Below, piece after piece: positions 18,695 to 26,912 of a DNA stretch of 64,000 nt. Source of the stretch: Kineococcus sp. NBC_00420 (GTDB lineage Bacteria > Actinomycetota > Actinomycetes > Actinomycetales > Kineococcaceae). The first letter of the stretch is position 1, and each line of letters starts with the position of its first letter. The DNA is taken from assembly GCF_036021035.1 (NCBI RefSeq), contig NZ_CP107930.1, forward strand, positions 2,232,001 through 2,296,000, read 5' to 3'. A program made the translations under genes and the position numbers. The notes below the pieces were generated by a model. The model worked only from the letters and a program-made list of their open reading frames with translations, was not told the DNA's origin and did no database searches.

Positions 18695-19510
18695 TCAGGG
18701 TCTCGTGACGGCCGTCAGCCGCACGGCGACGGTCACGTCGACGACGTGGGGCAACCCGGCGAGCCGCTCCTCGAGGGCCGCGGCGTCGACGTGGTGGGCA
18801 CTGGGCCCCATGAGCACCAGAGCCCGCAGCGCAGCGCGGTCGAACCGGCGGGGCACCCGCAGTTCCGCCTCGGTGAGGTCGACGAACCCCTCGAGGTCGG
18901 TGTGCAGCCGTTCGGCCTTGCGCTCCTCGACCCCGACCATGCCGAGCACGTCGCGGACCTCACCGAGGTGCTCCGGCAACGGGGTGACGATCACCCACCG
19001 GCCCCCGGGCCGCAGGACCCGGACCACCTCCGGGACCGAGCGGGGGGCGAAGACCGTCGTCACGAGGTCGGCGGAGGCGTCGGCGAAGGGCAGTCCGCGC
19101 CAGACGTCCGCCCCGACCGCGGCGGCCCGGGGGTGCGCACGGGCGGCTCGGCGCAGGGCCGCGGCCGAGACCTCGACGACGACCCCGGACCCGCCGGTGC
19201 GCTCCAGGACGTGCGCGAGGTAGTACCCGGTCCCGCCGCCGACGTCGACGACGAACCCCGCGACGCCCCGGTCGGCGAGCGCCGCGGCGATCGGTGCGTA
19301 GTGCCCGGCGCCGAGGAACTCCTCACGAGCGGCGACCATCGCCGCGGTGTCACCGGTCGCCTTCGACCCGACGGCGAGGTTGACGTAACCCTGACGGGCG
19401 AGGTCGAACCGGTGTCCCGCAGCGCATCCGAGGGTCCGCCCGGTCAGCTCGAAGCGGCCCGCGCAGAGCGGGCAGCGCAGGAGCGGGAGGGCGGCCTCGA
19501 AGGCGTTCAG
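18695..19510 (-). CDS. RlmA-like 23S rRNA guanine-N1 methyltransferase
   Basis: The 271-residue protein starts with a zinc-ribbon-like CPLC-x10-GC-xxGH motif (LLRCPLC, LGCAAGHRFDLARQGYVNL) and then a class I methyltransferase fold with VVDVGGGTGYYL, as in RlmA/RrmA (tlrB-type) enzymes that methylate G745 or G748 of 23S rRNA; TlrB-type members confer macrolide tolerance. No ATG, GTG or TTG exists close before CPLC. The best start is CTG at 19510, which overlaps the previous stop as CTGA. A rare CTG start is inferred, not proven. Confidence 0.78.
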   Translation of the reverse strand: MNAFEAALPLLRCPLCAGRFELTGRTLGCAAGHRFDLARQGYVNLAVGSKATGDTAAMVAAREEFLGAGHYAPIAAALADRGVAGFVVDVGGGTGYYLAHVLERTGGSGVVVEVSAAALRRAARAHPRAAAVGADVWRGLPFADASADLVTTVFAPRSVPEVVRVLRPGGRWVIVTPLPEHLGEVRDVLGMVGVEERKAERLHTDLEGFVDLTEAELRVPRRFDRAALRALVLMGPSAHHVDAAALEERLAGLPHVVDVTVAVRLTAVTRP

Positions 19511-19887
19511 CGCTGCTGCTCGGCGCTCGCGCCCAGCGGGTGCAGGCCGGAGACGGCACCGACCCAGGAGGTGGGGACACCCGCGAGGCGGTGGTCGTAG
19601 GCGCGCACGGCCGCGGAGTGGAAGGCGATGTCCCCGGCGAGGCGGTGCTCGGCGTCGGCGAGCGCCCGGACGGTCTGCGGGTCCGGTTCGGCCGCGGCGG
19701 CCTCCTGCGCGGCGAGGTGGGTGGCCAGGTCGGCGAGGCGGCTGCGGCGCTGATCGGCGAGCGCGCCGGCCTCGACGGCCAGGTCGCGCATCCGGACCAG
19801 GGCCGCGCGGGTCGCGACGACCCACAGGGCGATCACGAGGACGAGCAGGACGACGACGACGAGGACGACGGCCCCGGTGGCGCCCAT
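19507..19887 (-). CDS. LemA-like small membrane protein
   Basis: The 126-residue protein has one N-terminal transmembrane helix (about 6-28, Val/Leu-rich) and a soluble helical part. The last 50 residues (ADAEHRLAGDIAFHSAAVRAY then GVPTSWVGAVSGLHPL) match the C-terminal end of LemA proteins, whose usual central IDVQLKRR segment is absent. Length is about two thirds of a typical LemA. Its ATG overlaps the pyrE stop (TGATG) and its stop overlaps the RlmA-like gene, so it is the middle gene of a tightly coupled trio. Function unknown. Confidence 0.65.
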   Translation of the reverse strand: MGATGAVVLVVVVLLVLVIALWVVATRAALVRMRDLAVEAGALADQRRSRLADLATHLAAQEAAAAEPDPQTVRALADAEHRLAGDIAFHSAAVRAYDHRLAGVPTSWVGAVSGLHPLGASAEQQR

Positions 19888-20468
19888 CAGGCGAGCCCGA
19901 TGTCGCTGAGGCCGTAGGCGAAGCGGTAGGGCACGCCGGCCTCGGCCTCGACCTTCTCCTGGGCGCCGGTGTTCCTGTCGACGATGACGACGACCCCGAC
20001 GACCTCGGCCCCCGCTGCGCGCAGCGCCTCGACGGCGGTGAGGACGGACCCTCCGGTGGTGGAGGTGTCCTCGACGGCCACGACCCTGCGCCCGGCGACG
20101 TCGGGGCCCTCGATGCGGCGCTGCAGACCGTGGGCCTTCTCGGCCTTGCGGACGACGAAGGCGTCCAGCGGGGCGCCGTCGTGCGCGGCGGCCCACCCGC
20201 GGGCGTTGGCGGCGTGGACCATGGCGAAGGCGACCGGGTCGGCGCCCATCGTGAGCCCGCCGACGGCCTGGAAGTCCCAGTCCTGCACCAGGTCCAGCAG
20301 CACGGGACCGACGAGGGCGGAGGCTTCGCCGTCCAGGCTGATCCGGCGCAGGTCGACGTAGTAGTCGGCCTCCTTGCCGCTGGAGAGCGTCACCGTCCCG
20401 CGGACGACGGCCTTGGCCGCGATGAGTTCCGCGAGGCGGTCGCGTTCGCTGGAGTTCGGTGTGCTCAC
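19887..20468 (-). CDS. pyrE: orotate phosphoribosyltransferase
   Basis: The 193-residue enzyme carries the PRPP-binding loop VVAVEDTSTTGGS with Glu133-Asp134, and an N-terminal LSSGKEADYYVDLR segment typical of PyrE. It converts orotate and PRPP to orotidine monophosphate in pyrimidine synthesis. The GTG start lies 8 bases after TAAGCT on this strand. The gene is followed by overlapping LemA-like and RlmA-like genes and diverges from the exonuclease III gene. Confidence 0.93.
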   Translation of the reverse strand: MSTPNSSERDRLAELIAAKAVVRGTVTLSSGKEADYYVDLRRISLDGEASALVGPVLLDLVQDWDFQAVGGLTMGADPVAFAMVHAANARGWAAAHDGAPLDAFVVRKAEKAHGLQRRIEGPDVAGRRVVAVEDTSTTGGSVLTAVEALRAAGAEVVGVVVIVDRNTGAQEKVEAEAGVPYRFAYGLSDIGLA

Positions 20469-20539
20469 GGGACCGCAGCTTAGGTGCTGTCCGGCTCCGG
20501 TCCGAGCACGTGGGGGCCTCGCCTGTAACGTGCCGCCGC

Positions 20540-21340
20540 GTGCGCCTCGCCACCTGGAACGTGAACTCCATCCGCGCCCGCCTCGACCGGGTCATCGCCT
20601 GGATCGAGCGCAGCGACGTCGACGTCGTCGCTCTGCAGGAGACCAAGTGCAAGGACGAGCAGTTCCCCGAGCAGGCCTTCCGCGACCTCGGCTACGAGGT
20701 CGCCCACCACGGCCTGTCGCAGTGGAACGGTGTCGCCCTGGTGTCCCGGGTCGGTCTGGAGGACGTCAGCACGGCCTTCTCCCTCGACGTCCCGCACTTC
20801 GGGGACCCGGCGGTCGCGGAGGCGCGGGCCATCGGCGCGCTCTGCGGCGGGGTGCGGGTGTGGAGCCTGTACGTGCCCAACGGCCGCTCCCTGGAGGACC
20901 CGCACTACGCCTACAAGCTGCTGTGGCTGGAGCAGCTGCGCGAGGCCGGGAAGGCCTGGCTGGCGGAGGACCCCGACGCCCCGGTGGCGCTCGTCGGTGA
21001 CTTCAACGTCGCCCCGACCGACGACGACGTCTGGGACGTCGACGTCTTCGCGGGCGCGACGCACGTGTCGGAGCCGGAGCGGAAGGCGTTCTCCTCGCTG
21101 GTGGAGGCGGGGTTCGCCGACGTGGTCCGCCCGTACGCCCCGGGCCCGGGGACGTTCACGTACTGGGACTACACGCAGCTGCGCTTCCCGAAGCGTCAGG
21201 GCATGCGGATCGACTTCGTGCTGGGCTCCCCCGCGCTGCAGGCGCGGGTGAGCGGCGCGACGATCGACCGCGAGGAGCGCAAGGGCAAGGGCGCCTCGGA
21301 TCACGCCCCGGTGATCGTGGAGCTTGCGCCGAACGCGTGA
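20540..21340 (+). CDS. xth: exodeoxyribonuclease III (AP endonuclease)
   Basis: The 266-residue protein has the full exonuclease III/APE1 set: TWNVNSIRAR (5-14), Glu34 in LQETKCKDEQ, Asp154 and Asn156 in GDFNVAP, Asp225 in MRIDFVL and catalytic Asp254-His255 in SDHAPV. It acts in base excision repair at abasic sites and trims 3' ends. GTG 20540 lies 8 bases after TAACGT and gives the standard N-terminus MRLATWN. Confidence 0.92.
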   Translation: MRLATWNVNSIRARLDRVIAWIERSDVDVVALQETKCKDEQFPEQAFRDLGYEVAHHGLSQWNGVALVSRVGLEDVSTAFSLDVPHFGDPAVAEARAIGALCGGVRVWSLYVPNGRSLEDPHYAYKLLWLEQLREAGKAWLAEDPDAPVALVGDFNVAPTDDDVWDVDVFAGATHVSEPERKAFSSLVEAGFADVVRPYAPGPGTFTYWDYTQLRFPKRQGMRIDFVLGSPALQARVSGATIDREERKGKGASDHAPVIVELAPNA

Positions 21341-21401
21341 ACCCTGCCCGATCGGCTCCTGCGGGGGAGACTCGGGCGCTGCACCTCACTAGGTTCGAAC
21401 G

Positions 21402-21986
21402 GTGCGAGCACCTGTCAGCTGCGACGACCTCGAGCAGGTCGAACTGAACGCGGCGAACGACGCCCGGGGCCAACGGGCCGTCGCGGACCTGCTGCAGTCC
21501 TGGGCCCGGCGAGCCGTGCCGGGGGACTCGGTGTCCCGCGGTCGGTTGCTGGTCGCGGCCAGCGAGCACGCGGCGTTCGCGGGCGACGCCCGGCGGGCCC
21601 TGCGCCTGGCCAACCAGGCCCTGGCGACCGGTGACGTGGTGGCCCCGGACACCCGGTGCTACGTCGTCGCGGCGCTGCTGGTGTGCGGCCACCTGCGGGA
21701 GGCGGTCGCGTTGGCCGACGAGGTCCTCGACACCCGCGGCGACGACGTCGACGTCTACCTGCACCTGGGCGAGGAGTTCTCCTGGCACCGCCAGGGCGAG
21801 GAGGCCTCCCGCATCTACACGCTGGGGATGTTCCGCTGCGCCGGCGACGACGATGCCACCGAGCAGCTGCTCGGGGCGTGGCGTCGCGGCCGGGCGCCAC
21901 GGACGGTGGACCTGCGCGACGGCGTCCTGACCGCCGTTCCCGCCCAGGGGTCGGTGGTACCGGCCCAGGTCGTCCGGCTCGAGTAG
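21402..21986 (+). CDS. tetratricopeptide-like protein of unknown function
   Basis: The 194-residue soluble protein is helical with TPR-like units: GRLLVAASEHAAFAGDARRALRLANQAL, then CYVVAALLVCGHLREAVALADEVL and VDVYLHLGEEFSWHRQGEEASRIYTLGM. No catalytic motif is present. GTG 21402 lies 6 bases after TAGGTT and without Shine-Dalgarno. I do not recognise a named family; scaffold or sensor roles are typical for such repeats. Confidence 0.6.
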   Translation: MRAPVSCDDLEQVELNAANDARGQRAVADLLQSWARRAVPGDSVSRGRLLVAASEHAAFAGDARRALRLANQALATGDVVAPDTRCYVVAALLVCGHLREAVALADEVLDTRGDDVDVYLHLGEEFSWHRQGEEASRIYTLGMFRCAGDDDATEQLLGAWRRGRAPRTVDLRDGVLTAVPAQGSVVPAQVVRLE

Positions 21987-22005
21987 CCGACCCGCCCGGG
22001 CCGGG

Positions 22006-22602
22006 TCAGACCGACCAGGCCCCGGCGGCCTCCCCGACCGCCACGGCGACGTCGACGACGTTGCCTGGCGGCGGGAGCGGGCAGGCCCACTCGGGGTCGT
22101 AGGCGCAGCTGGGCGGGTAGGCGAAGTTCAGGTCGACGACGAGGCTCGTGAGGTCACCCCCGAGGTCGGCGCCCTTGACGGTGTCGAGGACGTAGCGACC
22201 GCCGCCGTAGCCGGGGCCGGGGTCCTTCAGCGGGACGAAGAGGCCACCGCCGTACTGGTCCAGCCACCACACGTCCAGTGTCCCGACGTTCTGCAGGGCG
22301 ACGGTTCCGACGCGTTCGAAGTGCACGGTGCCGTCGGTGCCGGTGACGGCCTGCCGCGTGAGCGGCGGGGCGTCGTCGACGGGCACGACGAAACGCATCG
22401 CCGGGTCGTAGGCCGCGACGGGCAGCCCGGTGAAGGTCGCGCGGTCCTGGGGCAGCAGCGGGCTCGCGGGGTGGGTGGCGAACAGGTCGTCGCGGCCGGC
22501 GACCCACTGCGCGTGCCCGGCGGCGGGGTCCTGCGCGGACCGGACGTCGGTGTAGAGGGCGCCGACGCGGCGGCGCCAGTCGAGGACGTCGAGGCGGTTC
22601 AC
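22006..22602 (-). CDS. DUF1684 family protein
   Basis: The 198-residue protein matches DUF1684: an N-terminal WRRRVGALYTDVR helix, a beta-rich centre, and the hallmark C-terminal DLNFAYPPSCAYDPEWACPLPPPGN. The family is widespread in actinobacteria and has no established activity. No signal peptide or membrane segment is seen. It lies downstream of, and in the same direction as, the DUF2000 gene (48-base gap). Confidence 0.8.
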   Translation of the reverse strand: MNRLDVLDWRRRVGALYTDVRSAQDPAAGHAQWVAGRDDLFATHPASPLLPQDRATFTGLPVAAYDPAMRFVVPVDDAPPLTRQAVTGTDGTVHFERVGTVALQNVGTLDVWWLDQYGGGLFVPLKDPGPGYGGGRYVLDTVKGADLGGDLTSLVVDLNFAYPPSCAYDPEWACPLPPPGNVVDVAVAVGEAAGAWSV

Positions 22603-22650
22603 GCAGCCACTCCACCAGAACCGCGCCGTCCGGCAACCGCGGGCCAGGGG

Positions 22651-23082
22651 TCAGGGGTGCACGTGGGAGCCCTTGAGGACCTTGTCGACGGCGTTGCGGG
22701 GACCGTGCAGCGCCAGTCCCACGAGGTCGAGGTCGGAGCCGGCCACCGCGGCCACCGCGGCCCGGTTCGCGTCGTCGTGACCGGTGCTGAACATGTCGGC
22801 GGTGAACACCGCCAGCGGCAGCGACCGGCCCAGCGCGCGGCCGTGCGCGGCCCGCAGCGCGTCCCGGTCGCCCTCGAACACGAGGACGGGCCGCCCGAGC
22901 AACGGGAGGTAGGCGGTGCCGTCGGCGTCGGCGTAGGGCGCTCCCACGAGGTCGAGATGGGCCGCGGTGATGCCGCTGGCCAGGAACGCGGTGACGTTGA
23001 GCCGCTGCCAGGTCGCCAGGTCGTCGCGGACGAGGACGGCGATCTTGGTGTCGAAGCGGACGGGTTCGCTCGGGTCGGTCAC
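22651..23082 (-). CDS. DUF2000 family protein
   Basis: The 143-residue protein has the DUF2000 pattern: FDTKIAVLVRDDLATWQRLNVTAF, a YLPLLGRPVLVF segment and a C-terminal LVGLALHGPRNAVDKVLKGS. The fold is peptidyl-tRNA-hydrolase-II-like; activity is unknown. GTG 23082 lies 6 bases after GAGGAT on this strand. It is divergent from an AraC-type regulator 48 bases away, a pairing that suggests that the regulator controls it. Confidence 0.75.
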   Translation of the reverse strand: MTDPSEPVRFDTKIAVLVRDDLATWQRLNVTAFLASGITAAHLDLVGAPYADADGTAYLPLLGRPVLVFEGDRDALRAAHGRALGRSLPLAVFTADMFSTGHDDANRAAVAAVAGSDLDLVGLALHGPRNAVDKVLKGSHVHP

Positions 23083-23130
23083 GGGGTGATCCTCGGCCCC
23101 CGCGCGACGTCCGTCTTGTACGTTCGTGAC

Positions 23131-23907
23131 GTGGGTGAGCTGGTCCGCAGTTGGCGCCCGGACGTCCCGGGAATCGCCGAGGTCCTGCACGCCCGCTTCG
23201 TCGGGCACGCCTACCCGCTGCACACCCACGACACCTGGACGCTGCTGCTGGTGGACTCCGGCGCCGTCCGCTACGACCTGGACCACCGCACCCACGGGAC
23301 GGGTTCCCTGGTCACGCTGCTGCCCCCGCACGTACCGCACGACGGTCGGGCGGCGACGAGTACGGGGTTCCGCAAGCGCGTCGTCTACCTCGAGGGTTCC
23401 GCGATTCCCGCTGAACTCGCCGGTCGCGCCGCGGACGCACCGGAGGTCCCCGATCCGGGGTTCACGGCGGCGCTGCGGGAACTGCACCCCCTCCTCCTGC
23501 ACCCCTCCGAGGGTTTCGCGGCGGAGGCCCGGACCGCCGTCCTGGTCGAGGCGCTGACCGCGCACCTGCGCCGCACTCCCCCCGTGACGGCCCGCGACGT
23601 CCCCCTGGCCCGTAGGGTGCGGTCGCTGCTCGACGAGCACGTCGTCGACGGGATCACGTTGGCGTCCGTCGCGGGAGGGCTCGGGGTCTCCGCCGCCCAC
23701 GTGGTCCGCACGTTCACCCGCGAGGTCGGCATGCCGCCGCACGCCTACCTGACCTCGCGTCGGGTCGACCTGGCCCGCGCGTTGCTCCTCACCGGTCACC
23801 GTCCCGCCGAGGTCGCCGCCCTCGCCGGGTTCCACGACCAGTCGCACCTGACCCGCCACTTCCGCCGGGTCCTCGGGACGACACCGGGACGGTTCACCCG
23901 GAGCTGA
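23131..23907 (+). CDS. AraC-family transcriptional regulator
   Basis: The 258-residue protein has an N-terminal cupin-like sensing domain (about 20-90, with FVGHAYPLHTHDTWTLLLV and LLPPHVPHDG) and a C-terminal double helix-turn-helix (about 165-258, SLLDEHVVDGITLASVAGGL and FHDQSHLTRHFRRVLGTTPG). The ligand is unknown. GTG 23131 follows TACGTT by 6 bases. The divergent DUF2000 gene is the obvious target. Confidence 0.87.
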   Translation: MGELVRSWRPDVPGIAEVLHARFVGHAYPLHTHDTWTLLLVDSGAVRYDLDHRTHGTGSLVTLLPPHVPHDGRAATSTGFRKRVVYLEGSAIPAELAGRAADAPEVPDPGFTAALRELHPLLLHPSEGFAAEARTAVLVEALTAHLRRTPPVTARDVPLARRVRSLLDEHVVDGITLASVAGGLGVSAAHVVRTFTREVGMPPHAYLTSRRVDLARALLLTGHRPAEVAALAGFHDQSHLTRHFRRVLGTTPGRFTRS

Positions 23908-23908
23908 G

Positions 23909-25093
23909 TCAGCGCCGCCCCCGGGTGCGACGCTCGATCGTGGGCGGGTCCGGGAACGTCGGCCGGAACGCCAGTCCGGCGCTGGCGAACCCTGCGGTCG
24001 AGCTCAGCCGGACGGGCCCTCCACCGGCGACGGAGAACGACCAGATCGCCGGATCCGCCGAGCCGACGTCGCTCCCGGGTTCGGAGGGGACGAAGTTGTC
24101 CCCCGCGACGGCGACGGTCGAACCGTCGGAGCTCCAGGCGAGGCGGTCGACCCCGAGGTGCACCTGCCCGAGGTCCTGCAGCAGGTTCCCGCGGAGGTCG
24201 AGGACGACGACGTGCGGGTCCTCGGTGGGCCGGAAGTACGTCCCGGGATCAGGAACCACCGCGGTCCGGACCACGGCGACCGCGTCCCCGGACGGCGAGA
24301 CCACGGGGTGTTCCTCGGCGAAACCCGGCGTCTCGACCCGTTGCGCTGCAGCGGTTGCGACGTCGACGCGGACGAGGTCCTGACCGAACTCGTCGGACGT
24401 CGAGGCGATCACCGTCCGGCCGTCACCGGAGAACGTCGGGGACTGCAGGCTGCGGGCGCCGGTCACCACCCGGGTGGCCCCGGTGTCCACGTCGGTGAGG
24501 TTGAGGTGGGGCCAACCCGTCGAACCGCACGGGTCACCGTCGCTGGACGACCACACGAGGTCGCGGCCGTCCCGCGAGAACTGCAGGTCGAAGGTCCCCA
24601 CCGGCGTCGGGGTCAGCCGGCGGGCGCGACCCTCGGGCGAGACCAGGGTGATGTCGGCGGCGGGAACGGGTGGGTGGGTCGAGCAGTCGACGATCTCCCG
24701 GACGTCGGAGCGGGCGACGGCGAAGCTCCCGTCCGGTGCCGCAGCGACGTCCCCGAGGCTGGACCCGGCGAACAGGGTGCGACGACCGGTCCCGTCCGGC
24801 CGGGCGGAGTAGAGGGTCGTCGCGGTGTCGACGACGGAACCCGTCGGCTCCTGGAAACCGATCCACGCCAGGCGCGAGCCGTCGGCGGACCAGACCAGGT
24901 CGGCGATCCCACCCGGCGCGACGGTCCGGGGTTCCTGCGTCGCGGTGTCGAGGACCAGGAGTCGCTGCCGGACGTCGTCCCCGACCCACCCGGTGAACGC
25001 CAGTTCGTGCCCCGGGACCCGCGCGGTGGCGGGCAGGGGCGTGAGGACGAGGGCGGCGGTCACCGCCGCGGCACCGATCCACCGTGTGCGCAC
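23909..25093 (-). CDS. secreted TolB-like beta-propeller protein
   Basis: The 394-residue protein starts with a signal peptide (RWIGAAAVTAALVLTPLPATA) and then carries repeated PD40/TolB-like blades such as IADLVWSADGSRLAWIG, DLQFSRDGRDLVWSSSDG, SPTFSGDGRTVIASTSD and RLAWSSDGSTVAVAGD, making a six- to seven-bladed propeller. Two Cys residues in the second third could form a disulfide. Role unknown; such proteins often bind ligands or partners at the cell surface. GTG 25093 lies 6 bases after CACTGT on this strand. Confidence 0.75.
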   Translation of the reverse strand: MRTRWIGAAAVTAALVLTPLPATARVPGHELAFTGWVGDDVRQRLLVLDTATQEPRTVAPGGIADLVWSADGSRLAWIGFQEPTGSVVDTATTLYSARPDGTGRRTLFAGSSLGDVAAAPDGSFAVARSDVREIVDCSTHPPVPAADITLVSPEGRARRLTPTPVGTFDLQFSRDGRDLVWSSSDGDPCGSTGWPHLNLTDVDTGATRVVTGARSLQSPTFSGDGRTVIASTSDEFGQDLVRVDVATAAAQRVETPGFAEEHPVVSPSGDAVAVVRTAVVPDPGTYFRPTEDPHVVVLDLRGNLLQDLGQVHLGVDRLAWSSDGSTVAVAGDNFVPSEPGSDVGSADPAIWSFSVAGGGPVRLSSTAGFASAGLAFRPTFPDPPTIERRTRGRR

Positions 25094-25173
25094 CCGACCA
25101 CAGTGGCACAGCGCGGCGGTTCGCGGTGGAGTTCGACGACTCGACCCTGGGGAGTCGTCCGGACGGGCGCGGC

Positions 25174-26796
25174 TCAGTCGCTGGTGGCGACGAGCTCCTC
25201 GAGGCGCACGTCGGGGTTGTCGCGTTCGAAGCTGCGGACGCGCCACTCGTCGGTGAACAGGGCGAACGTGCGGCCGTCGGCGTTGTGGACGACCTCGGTG
25301 CCCCGGTGGGCGCGCAGCAGCGGGGCGTCCTCGGCGTCGATGATGCGGGCCGTCGTGTAGGGCAGTTCGGTGAACAGCACGGGCGAGCGAAACTCGTGGG
25401 TCATGCGGTACTGCACGACGTCGAACTGCAGGGCGCCGACCGCGCTGATGACGGGTTCGCCGTCCCCGCGGGAGTCGGAGGTCAGGACGCGCACGACCCC
25501 TTCCGCGTCGAGTTCGCGCAGGCCCTGCCGGAACTGCTTGCCGACGCGGAGGTCGGAGGGGCGCACGGTGCGGAAGTGCTCCGGGGCGAAGACCGGCAGC
25601 GGCGGGTAGGCGATGCGGCCGTTCTCCGACAGCGTGTCGCCCACGTTGACGTGGCGGGCGTTGACCAGGCCGATGACGTCACCGGGCCAGGCCACGTCCA
25701 CCGTGGAGCGGTCCGCACCGAACACCGTCTGCACGTGCTTGAGGACCATCGGACGGCCGCTCTTGTCGTCGCGCACGGTCATGCCCCGGTGGAACACCCC
25801 GGAGTGGATGCGGGCGAACGCGAGCCGGTCGCGGTGGGCGGGGTTCATGCCGGTCTGGGTCTTGAAGACCTGCGCGCTGAAGCTCTCGGTCACGGCGTGG
25901 GTGTGCCCGGCGACGTCGTCCTGGTCGTGCGGGTGCGGGGCGACGTCGACGATCGCGTCGAGGACCTGGCCGACACCGGTGTTCGCGACCGCGGCGGTGA
26001 AGTACACCGGCGTCGTGCGGAACCCGAGGAACGCCTCCTCGTCGTGGTCGGCCTCGGTGGCCGTGAGCAGGTCGTGCTCGTCGAGGGCCTGCTGCCAGGA
26101 CGCGCCCTCCAGGGCGGCGGCCTCCTCACCGCTCATCCGCTGCTCGAGCGCGCGGGTGGCTCCACCGGGGGCCTTCGTGTACTTGACGTACTCGCCGGTC
26201 CCCCGTTCGAGGAGCCCGCGGAAGTCGCCCGCGATCCCGACGGGCCAGGTCATCGGCGTCGGCTTGAGCCCGGTCACGGACTCGACCTCGTCGAGCAGCT
26301 CGAGGGCCTCCCGGCCCGGCCGGTCCCACTTGTTGACGACCGTGATCACGGGCAGCCCGCGCTGCTTGCAGACGCCGAAGAGCTTGCGAGTCTGCACCTC
26401 CATGCCGCGGGCCGCGTCGACGAGCATGATCACGGCGTCGACGGCGGTCAACGCGCGGTAGGTGTCCTCGGAGAAGTCCGCGTGACCGGGGGTGTCGACG
26501 ACGTTGACGACCTGGTCGCGGTAGGAGAGCTGGAGCACGGCGGAGCTGATCGAGATCCCGCGCTGCTTCTCCATGTCCTGCCAGTCGGTCGCGACCCCCG
26601 CCCGGCCCGCCTTGCCGTGGACGTGGCCGGCCTCGCGGATGGCGTTGGCGTGCAGCGCGAGCGCCTCGGTCAGCGTCGACTTCCCGGCGTCGGGGTGGCT
26701 GATGACGGCGATGGTGCGACGACGGGCCGCCTCGGCCACGATCTGCGCGGGGCTGACGTCGCTGATCTGTCCGGGGGTCTCGATGTCGGCGCTCAC
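25174..26796 (-). CDS. prfC: peptide chain release factor 3
   Basis: The 540-residue GTPase has G1 HPDAGKST (34-41), switch II DTPGHADFSEDTYRAL, G4 NKWDRP, and the RF3-typical EKQRGISISSAVLQL switch I region, with C-terminal domains II and III. RF3 recycles RF1 and RF2 from the ribosome after termination. Full length for the family. The GTG lies 6 bases after GATGAT on this strand. Confidence 0.95.
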   Translation of the reverse strand: MSADIETPGQISDVSPAQIVAEAARRRTIAVISHPDAGKSTLTEALALHANAIREAGHVHGKAGRAGVATDWQDMEKQRGISISSAVLQLSYRDQVVNVVDTPGHADFSEDTYRALTAVDAVIMLVDAARGMEVQTRKLFGVCKQRGLPVITVVNKWDRPGREALELLDEVESVTGLKPTPMTWPVGIAGDFRGLLERGTGEYVKYTKAPGGATRALEQRMSGEEAAALEGASWQQALDEHDLLTATEADHDEEAFLGFRTTPVYFTAAVANTGVGQVLDAIVDVAPHPHDQDDVAGHTHAVTESFSAQVFKTQTGMNPAHRDRLAFARIHSGVFHRGMTVRDDKSGRPMVLKHVQTVFGADRSTVDVAWPGDVIGLVNARHVNVGDTLSENGRIAYPPLPVFAPEHFRTVRPSDLRVGKQFRQGLRELDAEGVVRVLTSDSRGDGEPVISAVGALQFDVVQYRMTHEFRSPVLFTELPYTTARIIDAEDAPLLRAHRGTEVVHNADGRTFALFTDEWRVRSFERDNPDVRLEELVATSD

Positions 26797-26912
26797 CCCT
26801 CCATCATCCCCGCTGCGCGGGCCTGGTCACGACGCGCCGGAGGGCACCGATGACTTCCGCGCGGCGATCGGGTCACCACGGGCAGCCCCTTCTCCGACGG
26901 CAGGAGCCCACC

